Origin: Candidatus Bathyarchaeota archaeon
GTDB taxonomy: Archaea; Thermoproteota; Bathyarchaeia; TCS64
Assembly (NCBI GenBank): GCA_020346605.1
Contig: CP070784.1
Span: forward strand, 1,554,449 to 1,615,221
Direction of reading: 5' to 3'
DNA length: 60,773 nt
Shown: one piece after another, positions 51,322 through 59,667 of the stretch
Numbering within the stretch: the stretch's first letter is position 1
Layout of the letters: each line of letters starts with the position of its first letter
Notes under the pieces: model-generated
What the model saw: only the letters and a program-made list of their open reading frames with translations
The model's database searches: none
What the model was told of the DNA's origin: nothing
Translations under genes and position numbers: made by a program

Positions 51322-52785
51322 CTATCCCTTCAGCTCGCTGACGTACTCCTCGACCTCGTTCAGCAGCGTCCTGCAGTCGTAGAGGGCTCCGCCCTTGATG
51401 GTCCACCTGACCCCTCCGCCCTGGACGACGCTGGTCCGGTCCTCGGAGTACATTTTGACGCCGGTGCCGTACATCACCTTGAAGTTGTCCAGAGGGTTGC
51501 CGTCGACGATGGCGATGTCGGCGGTGAAGCCTTTCTGGACTCCTCCGGCGAGGTCTTTGAGGCCCATGGAGGCCGTGGCGTTGGTGGTGGCGATCTTGAC
51601 GACGCCGATGGGGTGGAAGCCCGCCTCCTGTAGCAGCTCCAGCTCCCTGACCAGGCCGAAGCCGTAGAGGGTGTACATGAAGCCGCAGTCGGTGCCCGCG
51701 GTGACGACGCCTCCCCTGTCGGCGAAGACCTTCAGGTACTTCATCCAGATCCGGTACTTCTGCTTCCAGGCGACCTCGTCGGCGGTCCTCCAGTTGAAGT
51801 GGTACGTGGCGTGGCTCGCCGGGTTGGGCTCCCACCCCCTGAGGAGGCCTGGGGCCGCGTAGCGGTCGAGCCACCTCCAGCGGCTGGGGAGCTGGTATTC
51901 CCTGTTGATCTCGTAGACTGCCATGGTGGGGTCCCAGACGGTGCCGTTCTCGATCATGGTGTCCAGTGCCCAGAGGACGTTGTCGGGGTAGCGGTCGGCC
52001 TCGGTCCAGACGTGCCCTGATAAGCGGAAGCGGTCCACCTCGTCGGAGTAGTTGTAGTCGGGCGGCAGGCTCTGGCTGCCTGGGATGGCGGCCTGGGGGA
52101 TTCCGTACGTGTGCTCTAGGCTCAGGTAGTCGGGGACGGCTTCCGAGGCCGTGACGGCGTCGAGCTCGCTGCTCTGTGGTATGTGGACGGCGATGCCGGC
52201 CTTCATGTCCAGCTCCCTGACCTCCTCCCCCATGGCGGCGAGGATCTCGGCGGTGACGTTAGACCTGGGGATCATTTTGATGCCGTCCGTCCCCAGCTTG
52301 TGCAGCCTATGGACTGCCTCTCGGCCCTCGTCGGGGGTGGTGATCTCCCCAGTGCTGCCCATCACCACTATCCTCGGGGCGGCCAGCCCGTTCTCCTCGC
52401 TGAGCCTTCGATGCTCCACGAGCTTCTCGTCGGTGCCGAAGCCGCAGGTCCTGATTGTGGTGACCCCGTGGGCCAGGAACAGCTTGTAGGCGTACTCTGG
52501 GGCTTCGGGCCCGCACTGGGACTCCCTGAAGGGGACGTGGACGTGCATGTCAACGAAGCCGGGGAGGACGTACATCCCTGCGGCGTCGATCTCCACGTCG
52601 CCCTCAGGGCGCTTGAACCCGGAGCGACTCGCGGCACCGGGGGAGACGCTGACGACCTCGGTGATCCTGTCGCCCTCGATGACGATGTCCGTTGGGCCGG
52701 AGGCGGGGGTGCCCCTCCCGTTCACCAGCGTCGCGTTCCTGATGATGAGGCTGCCGTACTTCTCGCCCTTCGTCGATCCAGACAT
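51322..52785 (-). CDS. metal-dependent amidohydrolase
   Basis: 487 residues from the ATG at 52785 (an ATG nine codons upstream is possible; the TATA-like box favours the inner one). A small beta domain (about 10-60) precedes the TIM barrel with H-V-H in F-V-D-M-H-V-H near 77-83, and the metal residues continue with K-M-I-P-R, A-V-H-I-P, and T-A-G-T-D-C-G near 383-389. Substrate is unknown; the group includes imidazolonepropionase-like and prolidase-like members. Stop is TAG. Confidence 0.87.
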   Translation of the reverse strand: MSGSTKGEKYGSLIIRNATLVNGRGTPASGPTDIVIEGDRITEVVSVSPGAASRSGFKRPEGDVEIDAAGMYVLPGFVDMHVHVPFRESQCGPEAPEYAYKLFLAHGVTTIRTCGFGTDEKLVEHRRLSEENGLAAPRIVVMGSTGEITTPDEGREAVHRLHKLGTDGIKMIPRSNVTAEILAAMGEEVRELDMKAGIAVHIPQSSELDAVTASEAVPDYLSLEHTYGIPQAAIPGSQSLPPDYNYSDEVDRFRLSGHVWTEADRYPDNVLWALDTMIENGTVWDPTMAVYEINREYQLPSRWRWLDRYAAPGLLRGWEPNPASHATYHFNWRTADEVAWKQKYRIWMKYLKVFADRGGVVTAGTDCGFMYTLYGFGLVRELELLQEAGFHPIGVVKIATTNATASMGLKDLAGGVQKGFTADIAIVDGNPLDNFKVMYGTGVKMYSEDRTSVVQGGGVRWTIKGGALYDCRTLLNEVEEYVSELKG

Positions 52786-52812
52786 TTCGAGCTTACGGGG
52801 TTCGGTTATCAT

Positions 52813-53266
52813 TATATCTCTTTTGAGGCACTCTGGGGGGCCGTTCTGTGCCGCCGGGAGCAGGTTTCTGTGCCGTTCAGAACCGAGGGGAGTCTTTGCA
52901 CATTTCGCTGTTTAGAGCTTGTTTGCCGCTTGGACGTGTGCACCCCTTTGGTGGTTTTTCTCGGAATTGGTCGTGTTTTCGCTCGGAACGCGATCCGATT
53001 GGAGCGTTTTTCACGTTGTTCCCCTGATTCCGTGTGCGTTTCTGTCTCAGACCGTATACCCCCTCTCTATCCACATTTCTTGGTCGGTCTTTCTGCCTTG
53101 GACGGGTAGATAGTTTCTCATGAACTCCGTCAGAGAGAGTGTCTTTCTGCACTGGTGAGCGCTTCCAGACTCTTTTCCCTTAGGGCAAACCTTGTCGTGA
53201 ATGGAGCGCGTTCTGAATTGATATTTAGCTACCTGTGAGAATGCTTGAGGCATAGAGGGACAGGTC
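52813..53266. other. gene-free region of about 450 bases between amidohydrolase and methyltransferase genes
   Basis: The stretch is less GC-rich than its neighbours, and I see no convincing coding frame or tRNA. The left edge holds a TATA-like ATTATATCTC at about 52809-52818 that would serve the minus-strand amidohydrolase. Homopolymer and TTGG/CTTGG-rich pieces (such as 52930-53020) do not form an obvious hairpin. No promoter for the methyltransferase other than a weak AT-rich piece near 53219-53230 is seen. Confidence 0.45.
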
Positions 53267-54097
53267 ATGTACAGAGACCTTGCTAGGTACTACGATCTGA
53301 TCTATTCGTGGAAGGACTACGAGAGGGAGGCGTCTGAGCTCAAGAAGCTCTTCTCCGAGTACAAGAGGTCGGCTGGGGCGAGGTTACTCGACGTCGCGTG
53401 CGGGACGGGGCTCCACATCAAGCACCTGAGAGACGAGTACAGCTGCACTGGGATAGACGTCAATGAGGAGATCCTGGAAGTTGCACGGGCGAACGTGAAG
53501 GGTATGGAGTTCATCCGGGCCGACATGACCTCGTTCAACTTGGGTATGAAGTTCGACGTCGTCACCTGTTTGTTTAGCTCGATCGGCTACGTCAGGACCT
53601 ACCGGAACCTGAGGAAGACTTTCCAGAATTTCGCGGGGCACCTCGTGGAGGGTGGGGCCGCGTTCGTTGAACCTTGGTTCACGAAGGAGGTCTACGATGT
53701 GGGCAGGCCGTCCATGACTACGTTCGATGGCGAGGATGTGAAGATCGCCAGGCTCAACACCTCGGAGATTCAGGGCGACCTCTCCATCATGGAGATGCAC
53801 TACCTCGTGGCTGAGAGGGGCAAGGGCGTCAGGCACTACGTCGATCGGCATGAGCTGGGGCTCTTCGAGGTTGATGAGACGCTGAAGATTATGGAAGAGT
53901 CGGGCCTTGAGTCACAGTTTAAGTCTGAGGGCTTGATGCCGGGCAGAGGGCTCTACATAGGAATAAAAAAAAAGATACCTTTCTTCTCCACATACTCTTT
54001 TCTTCACCTCGACCTAATGCATGGCTGTGATCAGGACCTTGAATGGTGCCGAGAACTCGGATGTCGAGATAGTGCCGATATCGGAGAGATACATTGA
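53267..54097 (+). CDS. class I SAM-dependent methyltransferase with an altered C-terminus
   Basis: 276 residues. The Rossmann core is intact: L-L-D-V-A-C-G-T-G-L-H near 40-50 (SAM loop), G-I-D-V-N-E-E near 62-68 and the D-V-V-T-C-L-F motif. The natural end should be near G-L-Y-I-G-I-K-K (about residue 233). There the frame crosses a nine-A run (53964-53973), continues into non-conserved sequence, and overlaps the GNAT start by 77 bases. The 3' end may have been replaced by the repeated CATACT motif that follows the A-run. The substrate is unknown. Confidence 0.8.
   Translation: MYRDLARYYDLIYSWKDYEREASELKKLFSEYKRSAGARLLDVACGTGLHIKHLRDEYSCTGIDVNEEILEVARANVKGMEFIRADMTSFNLGMKFDVVTCLFSSIGYVRTYRNLRKTFQNFAGHLVEGGAAFVEPWFTKEVYDVGRPSMTTFDGEDVKIARLNTSEIQGDLSIMEMHYLVAERGKGVRHYVDRHELGLFEVDETLKIMEESGLESQFKSEGLMPGRGLYIGIKKKIPFFSTYSFLHLDLMHGCDQDLEWCRELGCRDSADIGEIH
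53991..54008 (+). repeat. CATACT motif copy 1
   Basis: CATACTCTTTTCTTCACC, at the end of the methyltransferase frame and 12 bases before the GNAT start at 54021. It matches copy 3 over about 25 further bases. Possible terminator/promoter; see the findings. Confidence 0.5.
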
Positions 54098-54548
54098 AGG
54101 CTACCACAGGTGCCTCGACTCAGTAGCAAGAGAAATAAAATACCTAGGCTTCGTCAAAGCTCCATCCATAGAATCCTCAAAGAAGTTCGTCTCATCGAAC
54201 ATAGAAAACGACGTACCTCAGTTCGTCGCCCTGAAGGGAGATGAAGTCATAGGATGGTGTGACATCGTACCGGGTAAGAGAGAGGGCCTCACTCATTGTG
54301 GTACCTTGGGCATGGGCGTTCACAAGGACCACCGAAGAAGGGGCATCGGTACCAGATTGATGGAGCGAACTCTTGAAGAGGCGAAGGTTCAAAACATTGA
54401 ACGTGTCGAGTTGGAGGTCTACGCCTCGAATTCTCCAGCCATCAATCTCTATGAGAAGAGGGGGTTTGTACGAGAAGGCGTCAAGATTAAGGCGAGGAAG
54501 CTTGACGGTGTTTATGACGATATCATAGTCATGGCTCTATTCATCTGA
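54021..54548 (+). CDS. GNAT N-acetyltransferase (RimI-like)
   Basis: 175 residues with a single GNAT fold: G-M-G-V-H-K-D-H-R-R-R-G-I-G-T-R-L-M near 92-109 is the acetyl-CoA loop and A-S-N-S-P-A-I-N-L-Y-E-K-R-G-F near 141-155 the catalytic helix. The base composition is lower in GC than the flanks. The start ATG overlaps the tail of the methyltransferase frame. Substrate is unknown. Confidence 0.87.
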   Translation: MAVIRTLNGAENSDVEIVPISERYIEGYHRCLDSVAREIKYLGFVKAPSIESSKKFVSSNIENDVPQFVALKGDEVIGWCDIVPGKREGLTHCGTLGMGVHKDHRRRGIGTRLMERTLEEAKVQNIERVELEVYASNSPAINLYEKRGFVREGVKIKARKLDGVYDDIIVMALFI

Positions 54549-54578
54549 TCTCAATTATGCCATTACATCTTCATCCCC

Positions 54579-54596
54579 CATACTTTTTTCTTAACC
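54579..54596 (+). repeat. CATACT motif copy 2
   Basis: CATACTTTTTTCTTAACC, located 30 bases behind the GNAT stop and in the convergent gap to the minus-strand MBL gene. Its T-run would suit termination of the GNAT transcript. Confidence 0.5.
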
Positions 54597-54629
54597 TTAA
54601 ATATTGCAGCTGGAATTTAGATCTCTTTC

Positions 54630-55265
54630 CTAATCCTTGAGGTTCACGGCTACCTCGATGCTCGCCTCTATCATCTGTCTGGCTTCGTCTCCCCTCAGGA
54701 CATCTTTACCCAAGGGGTCGAAGGGATGGGACATTATCATCAGCTCCACGTCGAGCTCCAGCAGCCTCCTCAGGGAGTCGATGTAGACGTCTCTGTCCAT
54801 CCTGATGAGGTTCTCCCGCGTCCCACAGACGCTGTCCCCCGTCAGAAGTACCTTGCCAACCTCATCATAGAGGCAGACCGCCCCAGGCCGATGCCCTGGC
54901 GTGTGTATTACCTTGAAGGTTCTGTCCCCCAGCGATACTTCTACACCGAGTTTGGTGTCCGCCGTCGGTACTGCCTCCATCTCAAGCTCATGTGCTGCAA
55001 CTGGTGCGCCTGTCACCTTCTTTAACACCGAATTTCCCCCGATGTGATCGCCGTCCCTATGGGTGTTGACTAAAACGGAAACCTCGTCAAGGCGCCTGCC
55101 CTGCCCCTCAATCAACGGGAACACGTAATCCTCAGGGGTGTTCCCATAGCCCGTGTCCACAACCCCTATCCTGTCCTCCCCGAAAACTAGGACAACATTA
55201 CACGTCCAGCCCGACCTCATCTCCTGACGCACCAAAAAAATATCGTCCTCGACCCTTTCACTCAA
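54630..55265 (-). CDS. metallo-beta-lactamase fold hydrolase
   Basis: 211 residues from the TTG at 55265. The zinc motif T-H-R-D-G-D-H-I-G-G near 68-77 (a variant of HxHxDH with Arg at the second position), G-H-R-P-G-A near 124-129 and L-T-G-D-S near 140-144 are present. The second histidine of the motif is replaced by Arg, so the metal site may be altered. Function unknown; it is intact, unlike the other MBL gene at 45063. Confidence 0.8.
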   Translation of the reverse strand: MSERVEDDIFLVRQEMRSGWTCNVVLVFGEDRIGVVDTGYGNTPEDYVFPLIEGQGRRLDEVSVLVNTHRDGDHIGGNSVLKKVTGAPVAAHELEMEAVPTADTKLGVEVSLGDRTFKVIHTPGHRPGAVCLYDEVGKVLLTGDSVCGTRENLIRMDRDVYIDSLRRLLELDVELMIMSHPFDPLGKDVLRGDEARQMIEASIEVAVNLKD

Positions 55266-55295
55266 TTAGATCACTACGTAGAATTGAGACACCTA

Positions 55296-55311
55296 GAGAT
55301 AAAAATAGACC
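55296..55311 (-). promoter_or_regulatory. TATA-like box of the intact MBL gene
   Basis: Minus-strand GGTCTATTTTTATCTC lies 31-46 bases upstream of the TTG start. It fits a short leader. Confidence 0.45.
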
Positions 55312-55326
55312 GAGAGAAATTAAGAC

Positions 55327-55344
55327 CATACTCTTTTCTTCACT
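55327..55344 (+). repeat. CATACT motif copy 3
   Basis: CATACTCTTTTCTTCACT, followed by TCGACCAAATG, close to the copy 1 continuation. It lies 20 bases before the GTG start of the first twin membrane-protein gene, in a divergent gap, so here it cannot be a terminator of a plus-strand gene. Confidence 0.5.
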
Positions 55345-55362
55345 TCGACCAAATGATGTTCA

Positions 55363-55923
55363 GTGAGAGGATTGATTGAACTGGGAGTAATCAGGGACCT
55401 TGTGACAATCTTCGGGGTGATTGCGGGTTTCACCTATTATGTTATGGTTGTGAGAAACTCTCAGAGAACCCAGCAGATGCAGCTCGAAACGAGGCAGGCA
55501 CAGCTGTTCTCTCAGTTTGCCCTCAACATGAACTCGGCTGACAATCTGAGAAACTATATGGAGGTGCTTAACTGGGAGTGGGAGGACTACCACGACTTTG
55601 AGATGAAGTATGGCTCAGACAACGACACCCAGACACGGGCCATGAGGCTTAACATGTGGACGGGCTACAATCACATTGGGAAGCTCCTGAGGGAGGGCCT
55701 CCTTGACCTTGACCTGGTCTATACTCTCATGGGCGACTCTGCCATCTGGCAATGGGTCAAGTGGAGAGACGTGATCGAGGAGCAGAGACGGCGGTATTAC
55801 ACCTCTGATTTCATGGCGGAGTGGGAGTATCTCTACTCCGAATTGATGAGGTATAAACAGGAACTTGGTTTTACATGGGAGCCTCCCGCTACACTAAGCA
55901 AGTACATTCCAGATGAGCAGTAG
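55363..55923 (+). CDS. hypothetical single-helix membrane protein, twin 1
   Basis: 186 residues from a GTG at 55363. One N-terminal membrane helix (about 8-30) is followed by a helical cytoplasmic part with W-E-W-E-D-Y-H-D-F near 66-74, G-Y-N-H-I-G-K-L-L near 101-109 and W-V-K-W-R-D-V-I-E-E near 131-140. The next gene has the same order of motifs, so the two are tandem paralogues. Family not recognised. TAG stop. Confidence 0.65.
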   Translation: MRGLIELGVIRDLVTIFGVIAGFTYYVMVVRNSQRTQQMQLETRQAQLFSQFALNMNSADNLRNYMEVLNWEWEDYHDFEMKYGSDNDTQTRAMRLNMWTGYNHIGKLLREGLLDLDLVYTLMGDSAIWQWVKWRDVIEEQRRRYYTSDFMAEWEYLYSELMRYKQELGFTWEPPATLSKYIPDEQ

Positions 55924-55939
55924 TCTCCCCCACCATCCC

Positions 55940-55957
55940 CATACTCTTTTCTTAACA
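55940..55957 (+). repeat. CATACT motif copy 4
   Basis: CATACTCTTTTCTTAACA, between the twin membrane-protein genes, 16 bases behind the stop of twin 1 and 28 bases before the ATG of twin 2. It ends near the position expected for a core promoter of twin 2. Confidence 0.5.
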
Positions 55958-55984
55958 TCATGCCAATGTTTCTCTGTGAGTCCA

Positions 55985-56512
55985 ATGGCTGAACCAGTAA
56001 GCCTTCAGACAATACTAACCTATCTAACACTGATCAGCGTGCCCGTGGGCGTGCTCTACCACATCTCGACCCTGCGTAACCAGAGTCGAACCAGACAGGC
56101 CCAGCTGTTCATGCAACTCTACCAACGCACAATCGACGAGGAGTCAAACCGAAGATGGGATGATCACATGCGCCTGCAATGGGATGACTATGAGGACTAC
56201 CAGAGAAAGTACGGCGCAGAATCTGACAGACCCATATCTCTTCACACGGTGTGGCAGCAGTTCAACGGGGTGGGTCTGCTTCTCAAGCGGGGGCTCATCG
56301 ACAAGGAGACGGCCTACGGGTTGACTGGTGGCTGGAGGGCTGTGCTGATATGGCTGAAGTGGAAGGACATAATCGTCGAGATGCGGGGGAGATACTACAA
56401 CCCCGACTACATGGACGGTCTCGAGTTTCTTGGTGTGGAGATGATGAAGCTTCGAGAAGAGAAGGGGCTGCCGAATCGATTACCGCTAGGCTTCGAGTCA
56501 ACTAATCTATAA
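55985..56512 (+). CDS. hypothetical single-helix membrane protein, twin 2
   Basis: 175 residues from the ATG at 55985. The N-terminal helix (about 8-28) and the succession W-D-D-Y-E-D-Y, Q-F-N-G-V-G-L-L-L, and W-L-K-W-K-D-I-I-V-E-M-R-G-R-Y-Y parallel twin 1. The proteins share about a third of residues by eye. The soluble part is probably cytoplasmic. Function unknown. A relic frame of some 25 codons follows at 56570-56650. Confidence 0.65.
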   Translation: MAEPVSLQTILTYLTLISVPVGVLYHISTLRNQSRTRQAQLFMQLYQRTIDEESNRRWDDHMRLQWDDYEDYQRKYGAESDRPISLHTVWQQFNGVGLLLKRGLIDKETAYGLTGGWRAVLIWLKWKDIIVEMRGRYYNPDYMDGLEFLGVEMMKLREEKGLPNRLPLGFESTNL

Positions 56513-56661
56513 TCTTGTCAATAATTCACCATAGTTCTGTACATGAATTATCAGCGCACGCTAGAAGGATCGGATCGACCTGGCGGAAAGGCTGGCCAGA
56601 AGGAAGAGGCTGAGGGAGGCGCTGGGAAGGAAGACGCCCTCCTATATGAACTCCTAAACTC

Positions 56662-57555
56662 TCACGCGCCCTCGAGGAGCCCCATCTCCAGGAGCGCCCC
56701 ACGCACAGCCTCCACCCCTTTGTCGCTCAGGGGCTTGAGGGGGCTCCTAGGGACGCCCGCAGGGTGCCCCTTGAGGGCCAGCGCGACCTTGACCGCCGCC
56801 ACCTGCGGGTACTCACGGACCAGCACCTTGTTGACATAGGAGACCGCCATCTGGAGCCTCCCTGCCTCCCTCAGGTCCCCCTCAGCCGCAGCCCTGTAGA
56901 GACCCGTGCAGATCCCCGGGATGAAGTTGGCGACGGCTAGGATAGCCCCCCTCCCCCCCAGGGCGAGGGTGGGTAGCGTCATGTCAGCAGCGCCGGAGAG
57001 CACGGAGATCCTGTCCCCGAAGAGCCTGATGTTCTCCGCCATCGCCCCGGGGCTCCCGCTGCTGTCCTTGATCCCCACCAAGTTTCCGCACCTCCTGGAG
57101 ACCTCGTCCACCGTATCGGGGGCAACAGTGTACCCGGTGAACTTGGGCACGTTGTACAGTATCACCGGAAGGTCCACGGCTTCGTCCAGCGCGACGAAGT
57201 GCTCCACCAGCTCAGACGGGGCGGGCTTGAAGAAGAAAGGCGTCGTCACCAGAGCCGCGTCCGCCCCGAGGTCCTTGGCGTCCCCTGTGAGCTCGATCGT
57301 CTCCCTGGTCCCTATAGCCCCCGTCCCGGCGATCACGGCCCACCTGCCACCCACCCTCCCCCTCACGAACTCCATGGTGGCCCTCTTCTCCTCGCGGGAC
57401 AGAAGAGGCCCCTCTCCGGTGCTGGCGTTCACCACGAGCCCCGAGACCCCCGCGTCCAGCCAGAACTCTATGAGCCCCTCCAGGGCTCCCCAATCGATCT
57501 CCCCAGCCCCGTCGAAGGGTGTGACGTTGGGGACGTAGACACCTTCAAGCTTCAA
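56662..57555 (-). CDS. dihydrodipicolinate synthase family aldolase
   Basis: 297 residues with a (beta/alpha)8 fold and a class I Schiff-base site: Lys163 in G-I-K-D-S-S-G, Tyr134 in L-Y-N-V-P, and the S-T-G-E carboxylate loop at 45-48. These catalyse retro-aldol or condensation of pyruvate. Without other lysine-pathway genes the enzyme may be an N-acetylneuraminate lyase or keto-sugar aldolase type. It is divergent from the acyl-CoA ligase gene. Confidence 0.87.
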   Translation of the reverse strand: MKLEGVYVPNVTPFDGAGEIDWGALEGLIEFWLDAGVSGLVVNASTGEGPLLSREEKRATMEFVRGRVGGRWAVIAGTGAIGTRETIELTGDAKDLGADAALVTTPFFFKPAPSELVEHFVALDEAVDLPVILYNVPKFTGYTVAPDTVDEVSRRCGNLVGIKDSSGSPGAMAENIRLFGDRISVLSGAADMTLPTLALGGRGAILAVANFIPGICTGLYRAAAEGDLREAGRLQMAVSYVNKVLVREYPQVAAVKVALALKGHPAGVPRSPLKPLSDKGVEAVRGALLEMGLLEGA

Positions 57556-57644
57556 CTCAGATCACCGTAGAGATGCTCCGAGCCCCATAAAACCCTGACG
57601 GGCGCCAAGCTTTTACACATGTCCTCCACTGAACCTTCTTGGCC

Positions 57645-59339
57645 ATGGACCGCCGCGACAGCTACCCCGGGGGCGTCCTCTTCAGCATCAACTACCCCGA
57701 GATCCCCCTCTACGCCTTCCTGGAGAACTCCGCCCGCAAGTTTCCCGACAGGACAGCCATGATCTTCTACGGGAACGGGATCACCTACAGCCGCACGTGG
57801 GACCAGGCGAAGGGCCTCGCCTCCGCGCTGCAGGGGTTGGGGGTGGAGAAAGGGGACAGGGTCGGGCTGCTGCTCCTTAACGTCCCCCAGTTCGTCATCG
57901 CCTACAACGCCGTCCTCGCTACAGGCGGCGTCGCCGTCCCCGTGAACCCCCTCAACCCCGTCGAGGAGATAGAGCGCGAGCTGGAGGAGACTGGGGCGAA
58001 GGCACTGATAGCCCTCGACCGGCTCCTCGACAAGCTGCCCCACAAAAGGCCCGGCCACCTAATAGTCGCGGATGCAGCGGCCTACACGCCCACCCACATC
58101 AGGCTCCTCAGCAGGCTCAGACAAAGGACGGAACTCCCCGAGGGGGCCCTCAGATTCCAGGAGCTCGTCAGGGGCCCAAGCATCGAGGAGCCTCCTAAGA
58201 TCGACCCGAGGGAGGACCTGGCGGCTATCCTGTACACATCTGGCACCACGGGGCAGCCCAAGGGGGTGATGCTCACCCACCGCAACCTGGTCGCCAACGC
58301 CCTGCAGTCCTACCACTGGCTCAGGGGCTGGGGGTACAGCGCCAAGCCCCAGCGCGCCGGCTGGCCAGTGGTCCTCTGCGCCGTTCCCTTCTTCCACAGC
58401 TACGGCATGACTGTCGCCATGAACGAGGCCGTCCAGTTCGGGTGCACCCTGGTCCTCGTCCCAGAGCCCGGAGCAGAGGCCATCATAGGCGCCATCCAGC
58501 GCCACGGGGCGACTCACCTCCCCGCCATCCCCCGCTTCATCAGGGAGATCCTCAGCCACCCTGACCTGGAAAGGCACGACCTGACCAGCCTCACCAGCTG
58601 CGTCACCGGAGGAGCATCCATAGAGCCAGAGCTCATGGAACGGTTCGTCGAGGCCACCGGCGCCCGGTTCTACCAGGGCTACGGCCTCACAGAGGCGGGG
58701 CCTAGCACCCACTGCACCCCCGTCGAGGGGGACCCCAACTACCGCTCGGCTGGGCTGGCGTTCCCTGATACGGAGGCGAAGATCGTCGACCTCCAGATCG
58801 GCAAGGTGGAGATGCCCACCGGGGAGAGGGGAGAGCTGCTGGTCAGGGGGCCCCAGGTAATGAAAGGGTACTGGAGGGCTCCAGAGGAGACCTCCCGCGT
58901 ACTAGTGGATGGCTGGCTCCACACCGGGGACATATGCCAAGTCGACGAGGAGGGCTACCTCTACGTCATCGGCAGGAAGCGGGACAGGATCATCGCAGAG
59001 GGGCACACCGTCTGGCCCACCGAGGTCGAGGAAGCCCTGACCTCCCACCCCGCCGTGGAGACAGCAATCGCCATCGGCGTCCCGGATCCCCTGAGGTGCT
59101 CCACGGACATCCAGGCCATAGTCACCCTGAAGGACGGAGTCTCAGACAACATGGAGGACGAGCTCATCGACCACTGCCGCCGGCGCCTTCAGCACTTCCA
59201 GGTCCCGGCTAGGGTGAAGGTCGTGGACTCCCTCCCGATGACGGCGATGGGCAAGGTGGACAGGCTCGCCGTAGGGGCCGAGGTCGAGAGGCGGATCCAG
59301 GAGCAGATTGACTACCTAGCTAGACGGCGAAGCGGATAG
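57645..59339 (+). CDS. AMP-forming acyl-CoA synthetase (fatty-acid/long-chain type)
   Basis: 564 residues from the ATG at 57645 (a TTG six bases earlier is in frame). The ATP P-loop is Y-T-S-G-T-T-G-Q-P-K-G at 197-207, the A5 motif G-Y-G-L-T-E-A-G-P lies near 345-353, D-G-W-L-H-T-G-D-I near 425-433 and the catalytic Lys537 in M-G-K-V-D-R. It activates a carboxylic acid to its CoA thioester. The 3' end overlaps the convergent winged-helix frame by 20 bases. Stop is TAG. Confidence 0.92.
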   Translation: MDRRDSYPGGVLFSINYPEIPLYAFLENSARKFPDRTAMIFYGNGITYSRTWDQAKGLASALQGLGVEKGDRVGLLLLNVPQFVIAYNAVLATGGVAVPVNPLNPVEEIERELEETGAKALIALDRLLDKLPHKRPGHLIVADAAAYTPTHIRLLSRLRQRTELPEGALRFQELVRGPSIEEPPKIDPREDLAAILYTSGTTGQPKGVMLTHRNLVANALQSYHWLRGWGYSAKPQRAGWPVVLCAVPFFHSYGMTVAMNEAVQFGCTLVLVPEPGAEAIIGAIQRHGATHLPAIPRFIREILSHPDLERHDLTSLTSCVTGGASIEPELMERFVEATGARFYQGYGLTEAGPSTHCTPVEGDPNYRSAGLAFPDTEAKIVDLQIGKVEMPTGERGELLVRGPQVMKGYWRAPEETSRVLVDGWLHTGDICQVDEEGYLYVIGRKRDRIIAEGHTVWPTEVEEALTSHPAVETAIAIGVPDPLRCSTDIQAIVTLKDGVSDNMEDELIDHCRRRLQHFQVPARVKVVDSLPMTAMGKVDRLAVGAEVERRIQEQIDYLARRRSG

Positions 59340-59667
59340 TGGTCTCCTCGGGCTCGTCCCAGAGAAGCCTGAGCACGAGGCTGCCCAGCGCCTCCACCCG
59401 GGCGCACCTCTTCTCACGCATCGAGCCGTAGCTGAGCAGGTTCAGCTCCCTGAGGATCCTGGCGTTGAGCTTCAGCGTCGACAGGGGGACCCCGTACTCC
59501 TCGCTGAGCCACCGCAGCAGCGATGTCATGGACCTCTCCTGCTTGGCGACGCTGGTCAGGATCAGAATCTGGTTGTCGTTAAGGGTTCTAAGAATCAGGT
59601 TGCGGAGGTCGGAGACCCCGCCCGTGGATATTGGAGTTGATGCACATCCTCCACCTGCCCCAACAAA
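59320..59667 (-). pseudogene. winged-helix regulator with no usable start codon in frame
   Basis: The frame encodes S-D-L-R-N-L-I-L-R-T-L-N, then L-L-R-W-L-S-E-E-Y-G-V-P-L-S-T-L-K-L-N-A-R-I-L, a helix-turn-helix, and ends with L-L-W-D-E-P. An internal ATG at 59529 would remove part of the DNA-binding domain, while no ATG, GTG or TTG lies between the upstream TGA (59668-59670) and that point in this frame. A different frame starts at ATG 59647 (M-C-I-N-S-N-I) and would join after a one-base change in the G-run near 59624. A TATA-like CTTAAATTC near 59680-59688 (minus strand) supports a gene starting there. Confidence 0.6.

Noticed and set aside
52183..53109. Large plus-strand frame over the amidohydrolase
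   Set aside because: The opposite strand has a complete amidohydrolase with metal motifs; the plus-strand frame is a shadow.
56543..56661. Short ORF behind the twin membrane proteins
   Set aside because: The residues A-E-R-L-A-R-R-K-R-L-R-E-A-L-G-R in one frame look like a C-terminal relic of a lost gene, but there is no start and no homology that I can name.
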